NCBI GenBank assembly: GCA_905116865.2 | Contig: CAJHNH020002580.1 | Location: forward strand, 406,081 to 470,080 | Length of the DNA: 64,000 nucleotides | From: Candidula unifasciata | Lineage: Eukaryota; Mollusca; Gastropoda; Stylommatophora; Geomitridae | Reading direction: 5' to 3' | Shown here: in pieces, positions 32,990-45,300 of the stretch | How the letters are laid out: each line of letters opens with the position of its first letter | Position numbering within the stretch: position 1 is the first letter of the stretch | Position numbers and translations under genes: made by a program | Notes under the pieces: model-generated | What the model was told of the DNA's origin: nothing | The model's input: only the letters and a program-made list of their open reading frames with translations | Database searches by the model: none

Positions 32990-33485
32990 CCTCCCATGAG
33001 ATGGTGCTGGGGCCCCAGTGTGGGGAAAACAAGAATAGACAACTGCCTACCCATAAAAGCATGTCATAAGAGTTGACTAATTGGGAGCTTCCTTTGAAGT
33101 CAGAGTGCATCTACCTGAGCATCAAGGAACAACCAACTGCACACAAATAAGTCAGTAAAATGGATGAACATGTAAACCTCAGGCTCTGGCACAAAGTCCA
33201 AATGGATGAACATGTAAACTTCAGGCTCTGGCACAAAGCTGAAGTCCAAATGGATGAACATGTAAACTTCAGGCCCTGGCACAAAGCTGAAGTCCAAATG
33301 GATGAACATGTAAACTTCAGGCCCTGGCACAAAGCTGAAGTCCAAATGGATGAACATGTAAACTTCAGGCTCTGGCACAAAGCTGAAGTCCAAATGGATG
33401 AACATGTAAACCTCAGGCTCTGGCACAAAGTCCAAATGAATGAAAAAAACCAGGACGTCCCACTGGAGCTTACAGTTGGTTAACA
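32990..33485 (+). mobile_element. SINE-A with internal tandem expansion
   Basis: The head (GTGCTGGGGCCCCAGTG, ATAAAAGCATGTCATAAGAG, CTAATTGGGAGC) and end (GGAGCTTACAGTTGGTTAAC) are those of SINE-A. The interior segment ATGGATGAACATGTAAAC..TCAGGCTCTGGCACAAAG is amplified to six units between 33160 and 33440, mostly 48 bp. Confidence 0.8.
33160..33440. repeat. 48-bp tandem array born inside SINE-A
   Basis: Six units, the outer ones shorter (without GCTGAAGT), the inner ones near-identical. The unit corresponds to a segment present once in other SINE-A copies. Confidence 0.9.
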
Positions 33486-33559
33486 ATCTCATTTGTTTGT
33501 TTTTGTTTAGTTGAGTTGAGTTAAGAATTGACATCACATCACTCGGCGCATTCCCATGC

Positions 33560-34040
33560 ATGCTCCATTATCTTCAGCAGCCAGGGCAAAGTTCCAATAC
33601 TGATGGTACCGGTCACAATCTGGTTAAAAGTCTGTCTTGCTTTTCCTCTGAGTGAGTCGGCTAGACCCTCTGGTTACACCCAGGTGCCTCATTCTCTCCA
33701 GGCCATAATAATCTTCTTTCTCTACTGATTCTGTTGCTTGTTCCCAAAAGGCCTTGACCAAATCTGCATTGTCATGTATCCATTCACCACCCAGTGATGC
33801 AGATCCAGCCAATTTGTCTGTCTGTTCATTACCCACCACGCCGACATCCCCTGGAGAGAAGATCCAAAGTATGCTCACCACCAGTGACCTTTCCAGTGAA
33901 GCTTGCTACTCTGCTCTTAGCATCCCTGTCCCCACCTTTTCCAGCATGCTTTCAGAGTCTGTTATAATTACGACATGTGTAGTATCTTGTTCTCTAGCCA
34001 CCGGAGAGCTGCAGTTACAGCCTCCACCTCCATTCTCATG
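33560..34040 (-). mobile_element. LINE RNase H domain
   Basis: The minus strand reads MVSILWIFSPGDVGVVGNEQ, TDKLAGSASLGGEWIHDNAD and LVKAFWEQATESVEKEDYYG, preceded by RNase H-like VVIITDSESMLEKVG text. Broken by stops and frameshifts. Same group as 8690-9160. Confidence 0.75.
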
Positions 34041-34044
34041 CTAG

Positions 34045-36215
34045 ATGTTGTGGTGTCATATGATAGGCTGTTTATGTTGTTGCTAATCTAATGTTTATAA
34101 ATTATAATTTCTTCAGTATTACTTGGAAGACTTTAGAAAATAGAAGAAGAAGAAGAAGAAAAGAAGAATGCCTTTCCTTTTGCTATTCTATTATTTATAA
34201 ATTATAACAAATGTTTCAGTATTACTTGGCAGACTTTAGAAAATAAGAAAAGTCTGTCAACTGTGACCACTATTTTAGAGTAACATTCATTTTGAGTCCT
34301 TGTTAAGCAAAAAAAAAATACAAAAATGGTACAGCAGGTGATGAACCAACAACTGGGATAACACGGATCAACATAACAGAAGAGCAGGAGGATATACAAG
34401 GTTAAGAAATATATACAACATACAGAATAATAATAAAGAAATGAGTAGTGAGTTGCATGGTAATTCACATAAGTTCACAGTCTGGAACATAAGAGTTGCG
34501 TATTTGTCAATGTATAAGACACTTTTTTAATTCTCAAAATAGGCCTTACAATTAGGCTGTGTCATGTACAAACAAGGTAGGCTTACATGTATCATTATTT
34601 TTCATAGTTGCCCAGACTCTAGTTTTTCCCTTCCAAGATTGTGGGAATGCTCAGCATTCAAGCAAAAACGAGTATTTCAGTTCATGACTCAAAAACAGTG
34701 TTTGTATCAGCTCTTTGTGTGTGCGCGCGCGCGCGTGTGCATGCACGCACGCACGCATGAACGCAGGCACACACACATACATACAGAAAAGTTAGCCAGT
34801 GAGTGTAATGTTGATGCTTTTAAACAGGAGGAAGCAAAGTGTTACTGTTAATGAAGCACAACGAACTGTCTATGCACACAGTGAGAGTGAATTTGTAAAC
34901 TTCTAAAGGTCAGGGAGATACACCCCAGTGTTGAACAGATAGGCTACATCTTGAGGAAGATGTTTCAGTCAATCCCGTAAGAGTTCTTGTGTGTTCAGTT
35001 GTGTCTGCATATCTGGTACCTATAGCTGTCAGGACACTAACCCTCTCCCCTTCTATTCCCGCCCTTTTCTGTTTACATTTTCTTTTTAAATTTGAGTTGT
35101 TTCTGATAAATTTCTTTCAATTTTTGATGTGTGTCTTATACATCAACAAATGTGGTAATTTGTTTATATGATTAGTAAAATGTTAAATGACGTGATGAAT
35201 TATGTACACTAAAAGCAGTGTCAGTAAACATGAATTAAGCAGATACAATTAATATTTACATAATTTCTAAAGAAAAAAAAAAGCAACAACTACAGGTGGA
35301 TCAATATGGGCTGCAGAGTATAGTTAATTAAAATGTATTTTAAAATTACTCAGTAAAAGTAGAAAGTTATAATTTTATCTGAATCGATGTGGACACAGCT
35401 GTAATACCAATAATGAATAATATGAAGGAACATTTCTAGACTCAAAGAATAGAGCCATAAGTCAATGCTCATACAACACACAAGCTCACCCTTGTCACTC
35501 ACTGGTCCTTTGACAGAGATGAAATGACCTCTTTTCTCTCATTCATTTTTTTAATTGAACAAATCAAACACAATTTTGATCACAACCAATGACCTGGATA
35601 CGTAACAGCCTCTAATCACTTTACTACAACAACCAGAATATGAGTTGTCAGTGGAAACCCATGAAGAAAAATGCTTGGGAGAACTTACTTGGTGTAAAAT
35701 GAAGATGATCCTGTTATGATCAGTGATGAATGTTCCGGAACCTTTTTTCCAAATTCACAAAAGTATATAAATTATTAATAACATGTATGTTTGTAACATA
35801 AAAGTAGTTAACTTCTCTATTAATTTGTCCATCAAATTTACTAAATGTAGAACAATTACTAATGGCACAGTTATTATCTAGTTAACTTTTCTAGAAAACA
35901 AAATCAACATTATTATGTACTATTCGTATGAATTTTGTTGGTAAAATTTTTTTAATGACAGCTAAACATATTATCTGTTGACTTTCCTTTTGAAATGGAA
36001 GTTAGATGTAGTTTCTGTTTCAAAGTCATTCATGTTACTTTGCTTCTAATAATGTCTATTATCCACTTGAGTATCTAAAATAACAGCTGTTATTTTATTT
36101 ATTGCACAGGGAGCTTTTCTCTCTACAGTATTTGATGTAACTTTCAAAACAAACATATTTTATCACATGCAACATTCTTTTGAAAAGCAGCAGTACCACA
36201 AGTATAATCCAAATG
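34045..36215. other. intergenic, no gene recognised
   Basis: AT-rich. Contains a (GAA)n stretch near 34142-34165 and a duplicated AGTATTACTTGGNAGACTTTA. A (GC/CA)n microsatellite lies at about 34720-34785. No gene is supported. Confidence 0.45.
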
Positions 36216-36219
36216 ACTA

Positions 36220-36907
36220 CACTGTTTCCCTGAAAATAACACCTAGCCTGAAAACACACCCTATGAATATTCAGGATGCTTATTAGCCCTATTCCCCAAT
36301 ATAAGCCCTAGTTATGAATTGTCACCCGGACTGACGGATTTTGTTCATTCATTGAAACACACATAGACATACTGAATAAGAAAGTAATTAATGTATAAAT
36401 AAATATAAATAAATAATATTATAGCAATAATGCTTTAAATGTCCAGAAAGCAATGTCAAACTACTAGACGTAAATTTGCCTAGAAAACCCACACAACAGC
36501 CAGGGGCTTTAAATAAATGACAAAATGAACTATAATTAAGTATTTGTAAAAAAAAGATGTACATAAAATACAAAAAAGATATTATCTGAATAGACACTTA
36601 ATTGGAGAAAAAATTAATATCTTCTTCTTCGTTCACCAACTGTAAACTCCAGCAGAAACTCCTGGCAGTTTGTCCATTTGAACTTTGGTTCTGTGCCAGG
36701 TCCTGAGTTTTGTGTGTACATCCATTTTACTGGCTTATCTGTGTACAGTTGGATGTTCCTTGACACTTGGGCAGATGCACTCTGACTTCGAAGGAAGCTC
36801 CCAATCAGTTGACTCTTATGACATGCTTGTTGGGCAGACAGTGGGTCTATACCAGAACATGTACAGGAAAATTAATATTAGACCTGGTCTTATTTTCAGG
36901 AAAACAT
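36220..36907. mobile_element. TIR DNA transposon remnant (CCTGAAAATAAGACC type)
   Basis: The left end CACTGTTTCCCTGAAAATAA mirrors the right end (reverse complement CATGTTTTCCTGAAAATAAG followed by ACCAGGTC and TAATATTAATTTT). No transposase frame. A SINE-A copy is nested at 36622-36850. Target duplication not resolved. The word set resembles a widespread non-autonomous DNA element seen in vertebrates; this is from memory and needs a search. Confidence 0.5.
36622..36850 (-). mobile_element. SINE-A copy
   Basis: TTCTTCTTCGTTCACCAAC, GTAAACTCCAGCAGAAACTC, TACATCCATTTTACTGGC, GGGCAGATGCACTCTGAC and a truncated GTGGGTCTATACC head. Confidence 0.7.
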
Positions 36908-37283
36908 GATAGTTCTAAGTGAGAAAAGCTCCCTATTATCACAGTGTATTATCCAAGTAGCTAAGCCTGTAAATAAGAGAAAATTTATCATATCACAAGT
37001 ATTATCAGTTACATTTTTGCTATAATATAAACTTCTTATTATATCTCATTTTTCATATACCTTTAGTTATAATGAGAGAAATTCACTATTATTAGTATTA
37101 TCACAAGTATTATTCAAGCAACTTGAGCTGAGAATGGGATAAATTCCCTTTCATCACACCGTATTTCCGATATCTTTAATCACATTACCAGAAACTCCAA
37201 TAAATCCTCTATCATCACGCCATATTTTTGATATAATTTTAATCATATTAACAGAAACTCTCCAAAATCACATGTTTTACCTC

Positions 37284-37418
37284 TTTCCAGGAAGGCTAAC
37301 CGAGGCATCTAATGCCTGCAGAAGTCGGATGTTTTGGCTGAAAGATGCAAATATTGCCACCATGTTGTAAATAGGAACAACTCATTTACATCTTCAGATG
37401 AACTCAGATAAAGAAGAA
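37284..37418 (+). mobile_element. SINE-B copy
   Basis: AAGGCTAACCGAGGCATC, TGCAGAAGTCGGATG, GCCACCATGTTGTAAATAGG, TTTACATCTTCAGATGAAC and AAAGAAGAAA tail. Confidence 0.7.
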
Positions 37419-37639
37419 AACATGATTACCCAAGTAGCATGAGCTAAGAACTGGATAAATTTCCTACTTCCACTGTATTTTCTGCATAATTTCAATAATA
37501 CCTCACTTTTGCAACATGTATTATCTATTTAACTTGAGCAAGGATGAATGATTCCCTGTTATCACACTATTTTCTGTATAACTTTAATAGTCATAAATAA
37601 TAGAATAAACTCACTTTTTCAAGAAGCGTACTTCAATGC

Positions 37640-37965
37640 ATGGTAAACTTATTTCTGCAGTGAGGCACTATCCTGGTCTCAAGGTGACAGGTTCGATTCC
37701 TGAAAGGGTAACTTACAGTTTTCTATTTTTATGTTGTCTGTGGTGTTCTGCCTTTATTTCTTAATTCTACATCTATGAGTGCAGATCAGTACAATTTAAC
37801 AGACTATTTCAATAGTGTCAAGAGTTATCCAGCGATTTAACTGGATCACTGTTGAATTAAGAACAGATTTAAGAGTTGGTCATTAGTCGAGGTCCAACAT
37901 CACTGCAGATGGGACGTGCCATAACTGCTCCGATCCTGTGCCAGGGAAAATCACACAAAATTTCC
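37640..37965. repeat. tRNA-like head and TGGCACAGG-element fragment
   Basis: 37655-37720 (+) contains GACAGGTTCGATTCCTG, a good B box. 37869-37965 (-) contains TGGCACAGGATCGGAGCAGT and TGCAGTGATGTTGGACCTCG, matching the 402-bp element's 3' part. Confidence 0.5.
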
Positions 37966-38019
37966 CACCCTGCCCCATTTGAAAAGTAGTGAAACACTTG
38001 TCTTCTTCTTCTTCTTCAC

Positions 38020-38175
38020 TTCCTCTTTTACCGCTGTGTGTGTCGAGGGAGATATAAGGTTCTGTTTCTAGCTCTTCTGGCCGCCTTGACCATAGGCACA
38101 TCGTGCTGTTGTAGAGTTTCTCTGATGTTATCCTTCCATCTTGTTCTTGGTCTACCTCGTGCTCTACGTCCTTAG
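38020..38175 (-). mobile_element. LINE RT C-terminal fragment
   Basis: Minus-strand RPRTRWKDNIRETL-like text and YISLDTHSGKRG; same group as 7745-8010. Confidence 0.55.
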
Positions 38176-38179
38176 TGAA

Positions 38180-38760
38180 ACACTTGTCAGTCCCAGCAAA
38201 ATCCTGAAGCTTGCATACATAAAATAAATAATGCATAAGACAACTGTCAGATGTGCCAATATTATTGGTTCCACACCAGAACTGCAGCTCAGTACCGGCA
38301 CAAACAGTCAATCATAAAAGCAGGCAATGCAATCTGCCATTCTGAATGTAATCTCTGACCTACATTTTGAATGCAGTCAAAATTAGGCCATCAGCACAAA
38401 AGAAAAATACATTCCACATGAAATCCACAGTTCACAGTGTTGCACCCAGCACTCAGTTAAGTAGCTGGGTGAAGAAACCTTAGGCTTCCAGTCCAGAAAT
38501 GGGGAATGTACATCAGGAAAACCTAGCTGGAATCAAATAACTTTTCAGAGCTTCAGTGGTCAGCTAGATATCAGCCAAGAGACAAAACATATAAAGAAAT
38601 AGCTGTGTGAGCAGGTATATAAGAAACTATCTAGAACAGAAAGAGGTCAATTAAGAAAAAGATAAAGACACACATGTGTAGGCACATATCCTCTTTATAT
38701 AATCCAACGATGGTTAGCTAAATATACAGTAATCAATAAACTGTTTTTACTGGGGGGTCA
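38180..38760. other. intergenic, no gene recognised
   Basis: Nothing supported apart from the LINE and element fragments listed nearby. Confidence 0.4.
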
Positions 38761-38766
38761 AACCTC

Positions 38767-40110
38767 ATGTCCTCAATCAGGAGGACCTATACAGGCTATG
38801 TGAGGCCAATACTAGAATATGGGATAGCTGCTTGGGGCACAGCAGCTAAATCAAATTTTCAGAAAGTCTCAAAGATCCAAAATCATGCTCTCCGTATTAT
38901 GACAGGGCCATGCACTACCCGCCCATATCAGATATGGAAACAATTACTGGTCTCCATGATCTGGAAGATAGGAGAGACACAAAGCTTTTCATCCAGCTCT
39001 CCAAATACCACCATTTGACACACAAAAAAACAACCAATGCACAGCCGACTGCAGAAACCCCAGAAAGCTAGACTAAAGAGAACCTGTTTTATTAAGAATG
39101 CAAATGCCAAGCTCACTGTACTCACTCCCTTTCATAATACCAAATGTTCCACTGAAACCTTACAACCACTGCCCCCTTTGCTTAGGGATAGCCTGCCAAC
39201 AGTCAGAACTACTGCAACAGGAATCTCCTCTAAATCATCAATGAGCAGCACTGATATGAAATCTACTACAGAAGGAGAGATGAACAGACTTTGATCACAG
39301 CAGAGTTGGTTCAGATGGTTCAGTCAAGAGAGCAGTAAGAGATGAAGGAGGAGGAATATACATAGAATGCCCAAATGGTTTAAAAATCAACCAAGCTATA
39401 CCAACAGGTTCATATTACTCCAATTACAGAGCAAAGGCAGAAGCACTTCTGGTGGCATGTTCTTTCCTGAATGGACAACAGCACTGCAAATATAGCATGT
39501 ATAGTCTTTCTGACTGATGCTATGTCAGTTCTACAAGCAATTGTTAACCCAAAAGACACTTAATTTTGTAGACTTGACGCAACAGCTGATTCACTTAGGC
39601 TCTTCAGTAGAACAGTCTGTACTGCGGTGAATTCCAAGTCACTGTGGCTTGGAAAGCAATGAAATAGCAGACAGACTGGCCAGAAGCGGCAGTGACTTGG
39701 TACAACCAAACAGTGACTTAACCCACCAAGAGACGAAAACATTAATACAAGCTTGTATCCAAGAAGGGTGGCTGGATACACACACCAGATTCTCTCCCCA
39801 ATACTCGCTTTATCGCCTCTCTAGAGAGGGACAGTATATTATATTCAGACTAAGGACTGTGCACAACAGACTTCGTCAACATACGTTCACATTTTTCAGT
39901 GTAGGAAACCCGGAGACGTGTCCCTGCAGCGTGGTACCCAAAAATGTTGAAATGTGCTCCAACACTGTCAACTGTATGCTGACAACAGAGACGCAGTCTT
40001 GCCTGTTCCAACCACAATGAAGACAAAGCTGTATGATACACGAGAGGACATGGATTGCACAATAGCATTCATAAAGGCCACCAGCCTCCTGATATAAGTT
40101 TTCTGACAGA
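38767..40110 (+). mobile_element. LINE RT C-terminus plus RNase H (I/Jockey-like), broken
   Basis: 38780-38960 reads YTGYVRPILEYGIAAWGTAA and FQKVSKIQNHALRIMTG, the classic RT thumb end of RNase H-bearing LINEs. After degraded sequence, 39640-39920 reads LESNEIADRLARSGSDL, RLRTVHNRLRQHTFTF and GNPETCPC, the RNase H C-terminus and Cys tail. Multiple stops; not functional. Confidence 0.8.
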
Positions 40111-40114
40111 AGGA

Positions 40115-41240
40115 TCAAAGAAGAAGAAACTGTTATCAGTTCCAGAAGAATTGTTAGAGGATTCTCAAGGGAGAAAATGGCTACTATAAAAAATGCATGG
40201 GCGATTTGCTTTTAAAGGAGCCAATTCACAATGGGATTAACCAACGATGGAGCCAGACTCCCATTGTATGTTGTGACCAAATGTAAGAAATAAAATAAAA
40301 CAGTATATGATGAATGAAATTCACAGAGAATATAAAAATAACCCCTAATGATATTTTGCAGCTAAAAACTGTAGAGGAATGTCAGAAACCTTGAACTCAC
40401 TACAACTTTTTAGAGAATATCAGTGTACAGGAGTGAGAGAAAATAAAACAGAATTGTAATATGCCAACTTAATCAGATTAACAACTGACATGTCGCAACC
40501 AACACTGAGTGTGTTGATGTAATTATAGACTGGGACACAAGATTATTTAAAACACAAAAAAACTGTTGTTATTATTATATTTATAATTTCATTACTAAAA
40601 CAGTTTTCACATGTTGTTATTAACACAAATAACATTAGCAAACATGATCACATTTGGTAAATTTTGTGGGTTTTTCCCTCCCTCCTGGTATGAATAAGTT
40701 GATCAAATTTCACTACCACGAAGAAGAGTGCTAAGAACACAAGCTTGGTAGCCAGCCAAAGGCTTTTTGTTTAAATTCATATTTCTCCCAAACTCTTTTC
40801 CAGATTTCTCTCAAACTCTTTTCATTTATCTTATCACTGTTTTTGCTTCTTTACCTATTCTTAATAAATACCAATAGCTTTTAACACATATAATATCCAA
40901 CTTGAAACTTTCTTACTAATTTTAGGATTGTTAACATTTATTTTAACTATTGAAAATAGCTATTAACATTTATGAAATCCAAACCCTAAATTCCTGAAAA
41001 AAAAAAATAACAGCTATTAAAATTTCTAGTATTCAACATATTACCGATCATTAAAATAATAATGAATATGCTCATAACTCTTGCAGCTGTTATATCCTCG
41101 GCAGTCTCATTCATCTTACATTAAACAGTAAAGATAACTGAAAAATAAAAAAAGAATAAGTGATATACACATATGGAGGAAAGGTAAGAATGGATGGAAA
41201 GAAGGGTTAAAACATGCAGACATAATCATACATTTTTATC
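40115..41240. other. intergenic/3' UTR side of CaV2, no other gene recognised
   Basis: AT-rich. It lies downstream of the minus-strand CaV2 stop and probably includes its 3' UTR, whose end cannot be placed. Confidence 0.45.
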
Positions 41241-41244
41241 TACA

Positions 41245-42317
41245 TCAGCACCAGTCATCATCATCATCTGAGTCTTCCTGTAACACAGCACTGCTGTCAC
41301 TGCGCAACTCATACTTCTCATGTTTACGTCCCTTAGGCTTAAAGCCATTAGGCAGAGTACCCTCCCTTGAATGACCTCTTCTTGTCTGGCCTCCTTCCTG
41401 CTGACTGGCTGCCATAAAGTGGTCAGTATTTTCACCAAATGATCTGCCTGGGTTTGGAGATCGAGAGTGATGTCTCGGTGACGGCTGTGGTAATGACCTG
41501 GAGTCTCTGCCTTCGCCAAGGTCTCTGCTATCATGAAGGTCTCTGCCCTGCCTATGACCTGCCCAGCTAGGGGCATCAAGAGCAAAACCACTAGTTCTAT
41601 GTGAAATGGGCAGCGTGCTAGCCCAAGAGGAAGGAGGGTCTGATGTTTTATTTAAGTTGTTCCTCTCCGTGGGACTGTATGGCTCTGGTCGACCCAATCT
41701 TCCAGGAGGCGGGGCACGATTATGAAGTGATGATGCAGCAGAAGTGGAACCTGGAACAGGGATATTTAATCTCGGAACACGTGTGGGTGAGGGATTCAGT
41801 CGAGGAAAGTTAATGCTGCTGCCCCGGTTCCCTGGAGGACTAATTGATCCACGAACTGGAAGTGTATTATTGATTGTGGAAATATCTCTGTATTTTGGCT
41901 GCGCTAAGTTCAAGGAAGCCGGCTTTGCTGGTGAATTCACTGCAATCACAGCCCCAAGGACAATGTGTCCTGAGGGAGGGACAGTGGGAAGCCGACGAGT
42001 ATTTCGCTTGGTCATTGGTGGACTTGCCTCAGTGGCTGAAGGTGAGGGAGACCTTGACCGGTGACCTAAACCAGCGGAGCCTTTCCTTGAAGTCATGGAA
42101 GCTGTTATGTTAGGAGATGGACTCCGAGACTGAGTTTCAACAGATGGGGACCTGTAATGGTCCGAGTCACTTGCTCCTTTTGTTCGAGACTGAGAAGAGT
42201 TGGGTGCTGGAGAGTTAAGCACAGGTGACTGGGACTGGAATGAGGGTCTTGATCTTTGTCGAGTCCGTCCTCGGAAAGTTGGTGATGTTGATGTTACACT
42301 ATCTTCTGATTTGACAC
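41245..42317 (-). CDS. CaV2 tail, last exon
   Basis: Acceptor TTGATTACCAG at 42318 side; entered in phase 1 (G|GT) and open for 357 codons to TGA at 41245-41247. Encodes GVKSEDSVTSTSPTFRGR, Ser-Arg-Ser-Pro-rich text, RNTRRLPTVPPSGHIVLG (bases 41966-42010 approximately), a basic KPKGRKHEKYELR and DSDDDDDWC. It is the longest non-repeat open frame in the window, with GC content above its surroundings, as expected of real coding sequence. Confidence 0.88.
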
Positions 42318-45300
42318 CTGGTAATCAAGTAAAGTACACAGTAAATGCCAAAGAAATCATAGAAAAGGAATTTTCTGTTTCTTAGCACCAAAACATTCCT
42401 GGCCTAATGCTAACCACATGACCCACCTAGTGCCGATTGGTCTGTAAAAATATGAGATGCTCTTTCCAAATACCCGATGCACCTAAGGCGTGAAAAGGGA
42501 TCTTGAGTTTTTTTTTTACTTCACTTACCAAAACATCCACTTTGTTAGAATCTTTAACTTCTTCTGGGCAAGACTAAGAAAAAAACAATTTAACAATTTG
42601 ACATCAAGGCTCCCTGTATGGGCTCTGGGGCTCCATTCTTCTTCTTTGTGTGCACCAAGTGTAAACTCTAGTGGAAAATTCTTGTTGTTCATCAACTTAT
42701 GGACTGTAGACCTGTTCCAGAACTTGAATGTTGCATGCATATCCATTTTAAAGATCTGACTCATTTGTATGCAGACTGTTGGTTCCTTGCCTCTCAGGCA
42801 GTTGCACTCCCACTTTGAAGGAAGCTTCCAAATGGTACCGGTCACAATATTGCCATTCCTCTGAGTGTAGTGAGCCGGCCAGACCCTCTGGTTACACCCA
42901 GGTGCCTCGTTCTCTCCAGGCGATAATAATATTGTTTCTCTACTTATTCCATCGCTTGTTCCACAAAGGCCAACACAATGTGAGAAAGTCCTTTATGGCC
43001 AAACACAGTAGAAGAAGAAGAAGGTATCACTGTATCATCTGTACCAAACATGACTAGCAGTACCTTTGGCAGAAGGCTGTGAGCAGGCATTATGACCAGT
43101 TCTACAAACATGAAAATAATGGGAACAAAAGAAATATAATTTTGCCTGATAAGTACTATCTCAATATTTAGATGGGATGCCCAGGTCTGAACCCTTGGGA
43201 GGTCACTCCAGCATCACTTAACAACTTTGACACAAACATGAACTCCAAATGATCCTCAAGAAAAAAGACTGAATACTTTTCACATGAGCTGTTTGAGGCA
43301 GGATTCTCTGTATAACTTGGCAAGACTTTGTCCCCAAATGATGTGTGCTCAGAAGAGCAAAATGCCAACAATATACTTTCTAGTGAATTATAGATGCAGA
43401 TGCCTGCACTGGCTGCGACATGTCTTCCACATGGTGGACGGTCATATTCTTCTTCTTCTTCTTCTGTGTTTATCTAAAGATGTAATTGTGTTGTGTCCGT
43501 TTACAGCATGGCTGCGATATTTGCACCTTTTAAGCCAACACATCCGACTTCTGCGGGCATTTGTTGACCGGGTTAGCCTTCCCTGTTGGTCATATTCAAA
43601 AGGATATCATTTAAGGTGAATTTGAATCAGGGAAGAGATCTGAAGGAAGGCCAAAGCTTTGCTATGAAGACACATACAAATATGATCTTCTTCTTCTTTC
43701 GTTCGGTTAAAATAAATTATCTAAATCTGCAATGTTGTCACTGACTTTTGTAATTCAGTCAGCGGCCCATAAAGTTTGACTTGCACTGATATTTCTCTTT
43801 GCTAAAAGTGTTGCTTTTATATGTTGTATTTGAAACAGTCTTGGAGGACATGATCTGTTGTCTCAGGTGCCAATCAATATGTGCACATGGCTGATTCACA
43901 GATTTTACATTTTGTGTACATGTGGCTGTGAAGTCGATTGTGTCCTGTTCTAAGGTGAAGGATAATGACTTGCTCTGGTCTGTCCATGAAATGGTAATCG
44001 ACTTGTGCTGGTTTTGTTGGTTTTCTGGTTGATTTGATTATTCTCTTCTTTTGCTGATAAGAGACTGGTACGTCAGGTTGTTCTTCATCTGCACCTTCCT
44101 TAGCTAGTTTATCTGCTCTTTCATTTTTAGGAACTCCACAGTGGGATTGCATAGTTACCATCACACCGACTGCCTAGTTTTGACAATAGTATGATCTGAA
44201 AGATACCAACATTGATACAGATCCCTGGGAGAGATCAAATGCAGACTGACTCCTGGGGAGGATGACAGTGACAGATGGACTGTCGCACATTGAAGAGGCC
44301 TGAGGTAGAAAGCTACAGGGAGAAGGCTTCATAAAGTAAACCAGCCTCAGTGTATCAATCAATCAGGTGCCGTTGCCTAACAATGACGGTAGGCTGCAAT
44401 GGACCTTTAACATGCTCCATCTCTTGCCTTGGTTGTACACTCTCTCAGACTGCTGTTTGTCCATCTCTTGATGGTGTCCTCCCACTTGCATCATTGTCCA
44501 CCTCTAGCTCTCTTGCTTCAACCTTTGCCTTCATTAAGCTTTTAAAAGCATTTTATATCTTTTAATGTGGCCAAAATATTTCAGCTGTCTTTTTTTTTCT
44601 TCAAAAATAAATTCTTTCAGTAATTCTAAATATGCACATGTGTGCCTGTATATGTGGGTGTGTGTATATATATGCATATTCTTATTTATACCTAACAATA
44701 CTATATATATCAATCAAATAGCATGTCCTTTACAGAACATCCCTATGTGTTGACTGTCTGGTCTGTTCCCCCCCCCCCCTTTCCCAGCTCTGCTAGTTAA
44801 ATGCAATGGGTTTGATGTATGTATGTTTGAGGCCTGTCTCTTGAACCTAATTCTGTAACCAGATCTTTCTTGGTCTGCCTCTTCTCCTCTGCAGAGTGGT
44901 GAAGTTTTGTTTTAGAGAGGCTGATAGATCTTGTTACACATCTGTGTGACTGCATTTTCTATCCTTTCACTGTTGTTGGAAGTGGGTCATAGTTACCAAT
45001 GAGTGATGGATGATACAGTGAACTGTGATTTGTGATGTAGTTTCTGTATGATACACACAGGATTTTTTTTTTTAATATCTCATTTCCATTTTCATTATGT
45101 GACCAAATCATTTTACTTTCTGCCAGTCTATGTAATAAATGCCCAGTGTTGCTCACACCATTTCTCTGATGTGGCTAATTGATCTCTTCTGGCAACATAG
45201 ATAATTCCTCCCATACCATATGGGATCTTCGTCTTCTGCACTTTCTTTTCTTTAGTGACCAAATCGTGACAAAGCCAACAAAGACTTGGCAAGAATATGC

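Noticed and set aside
33100..33561. 153-residue minus-strand ORF with repeated MFIHLDFSFVPEPEVY
   Set aside because: Read-through of the tandem expansion inside SINE-A.
41744..42113. Plus-strand ORFs of 106 and 79 residues
   Set aside because: Antisense shadows of the last CaV2 exon.
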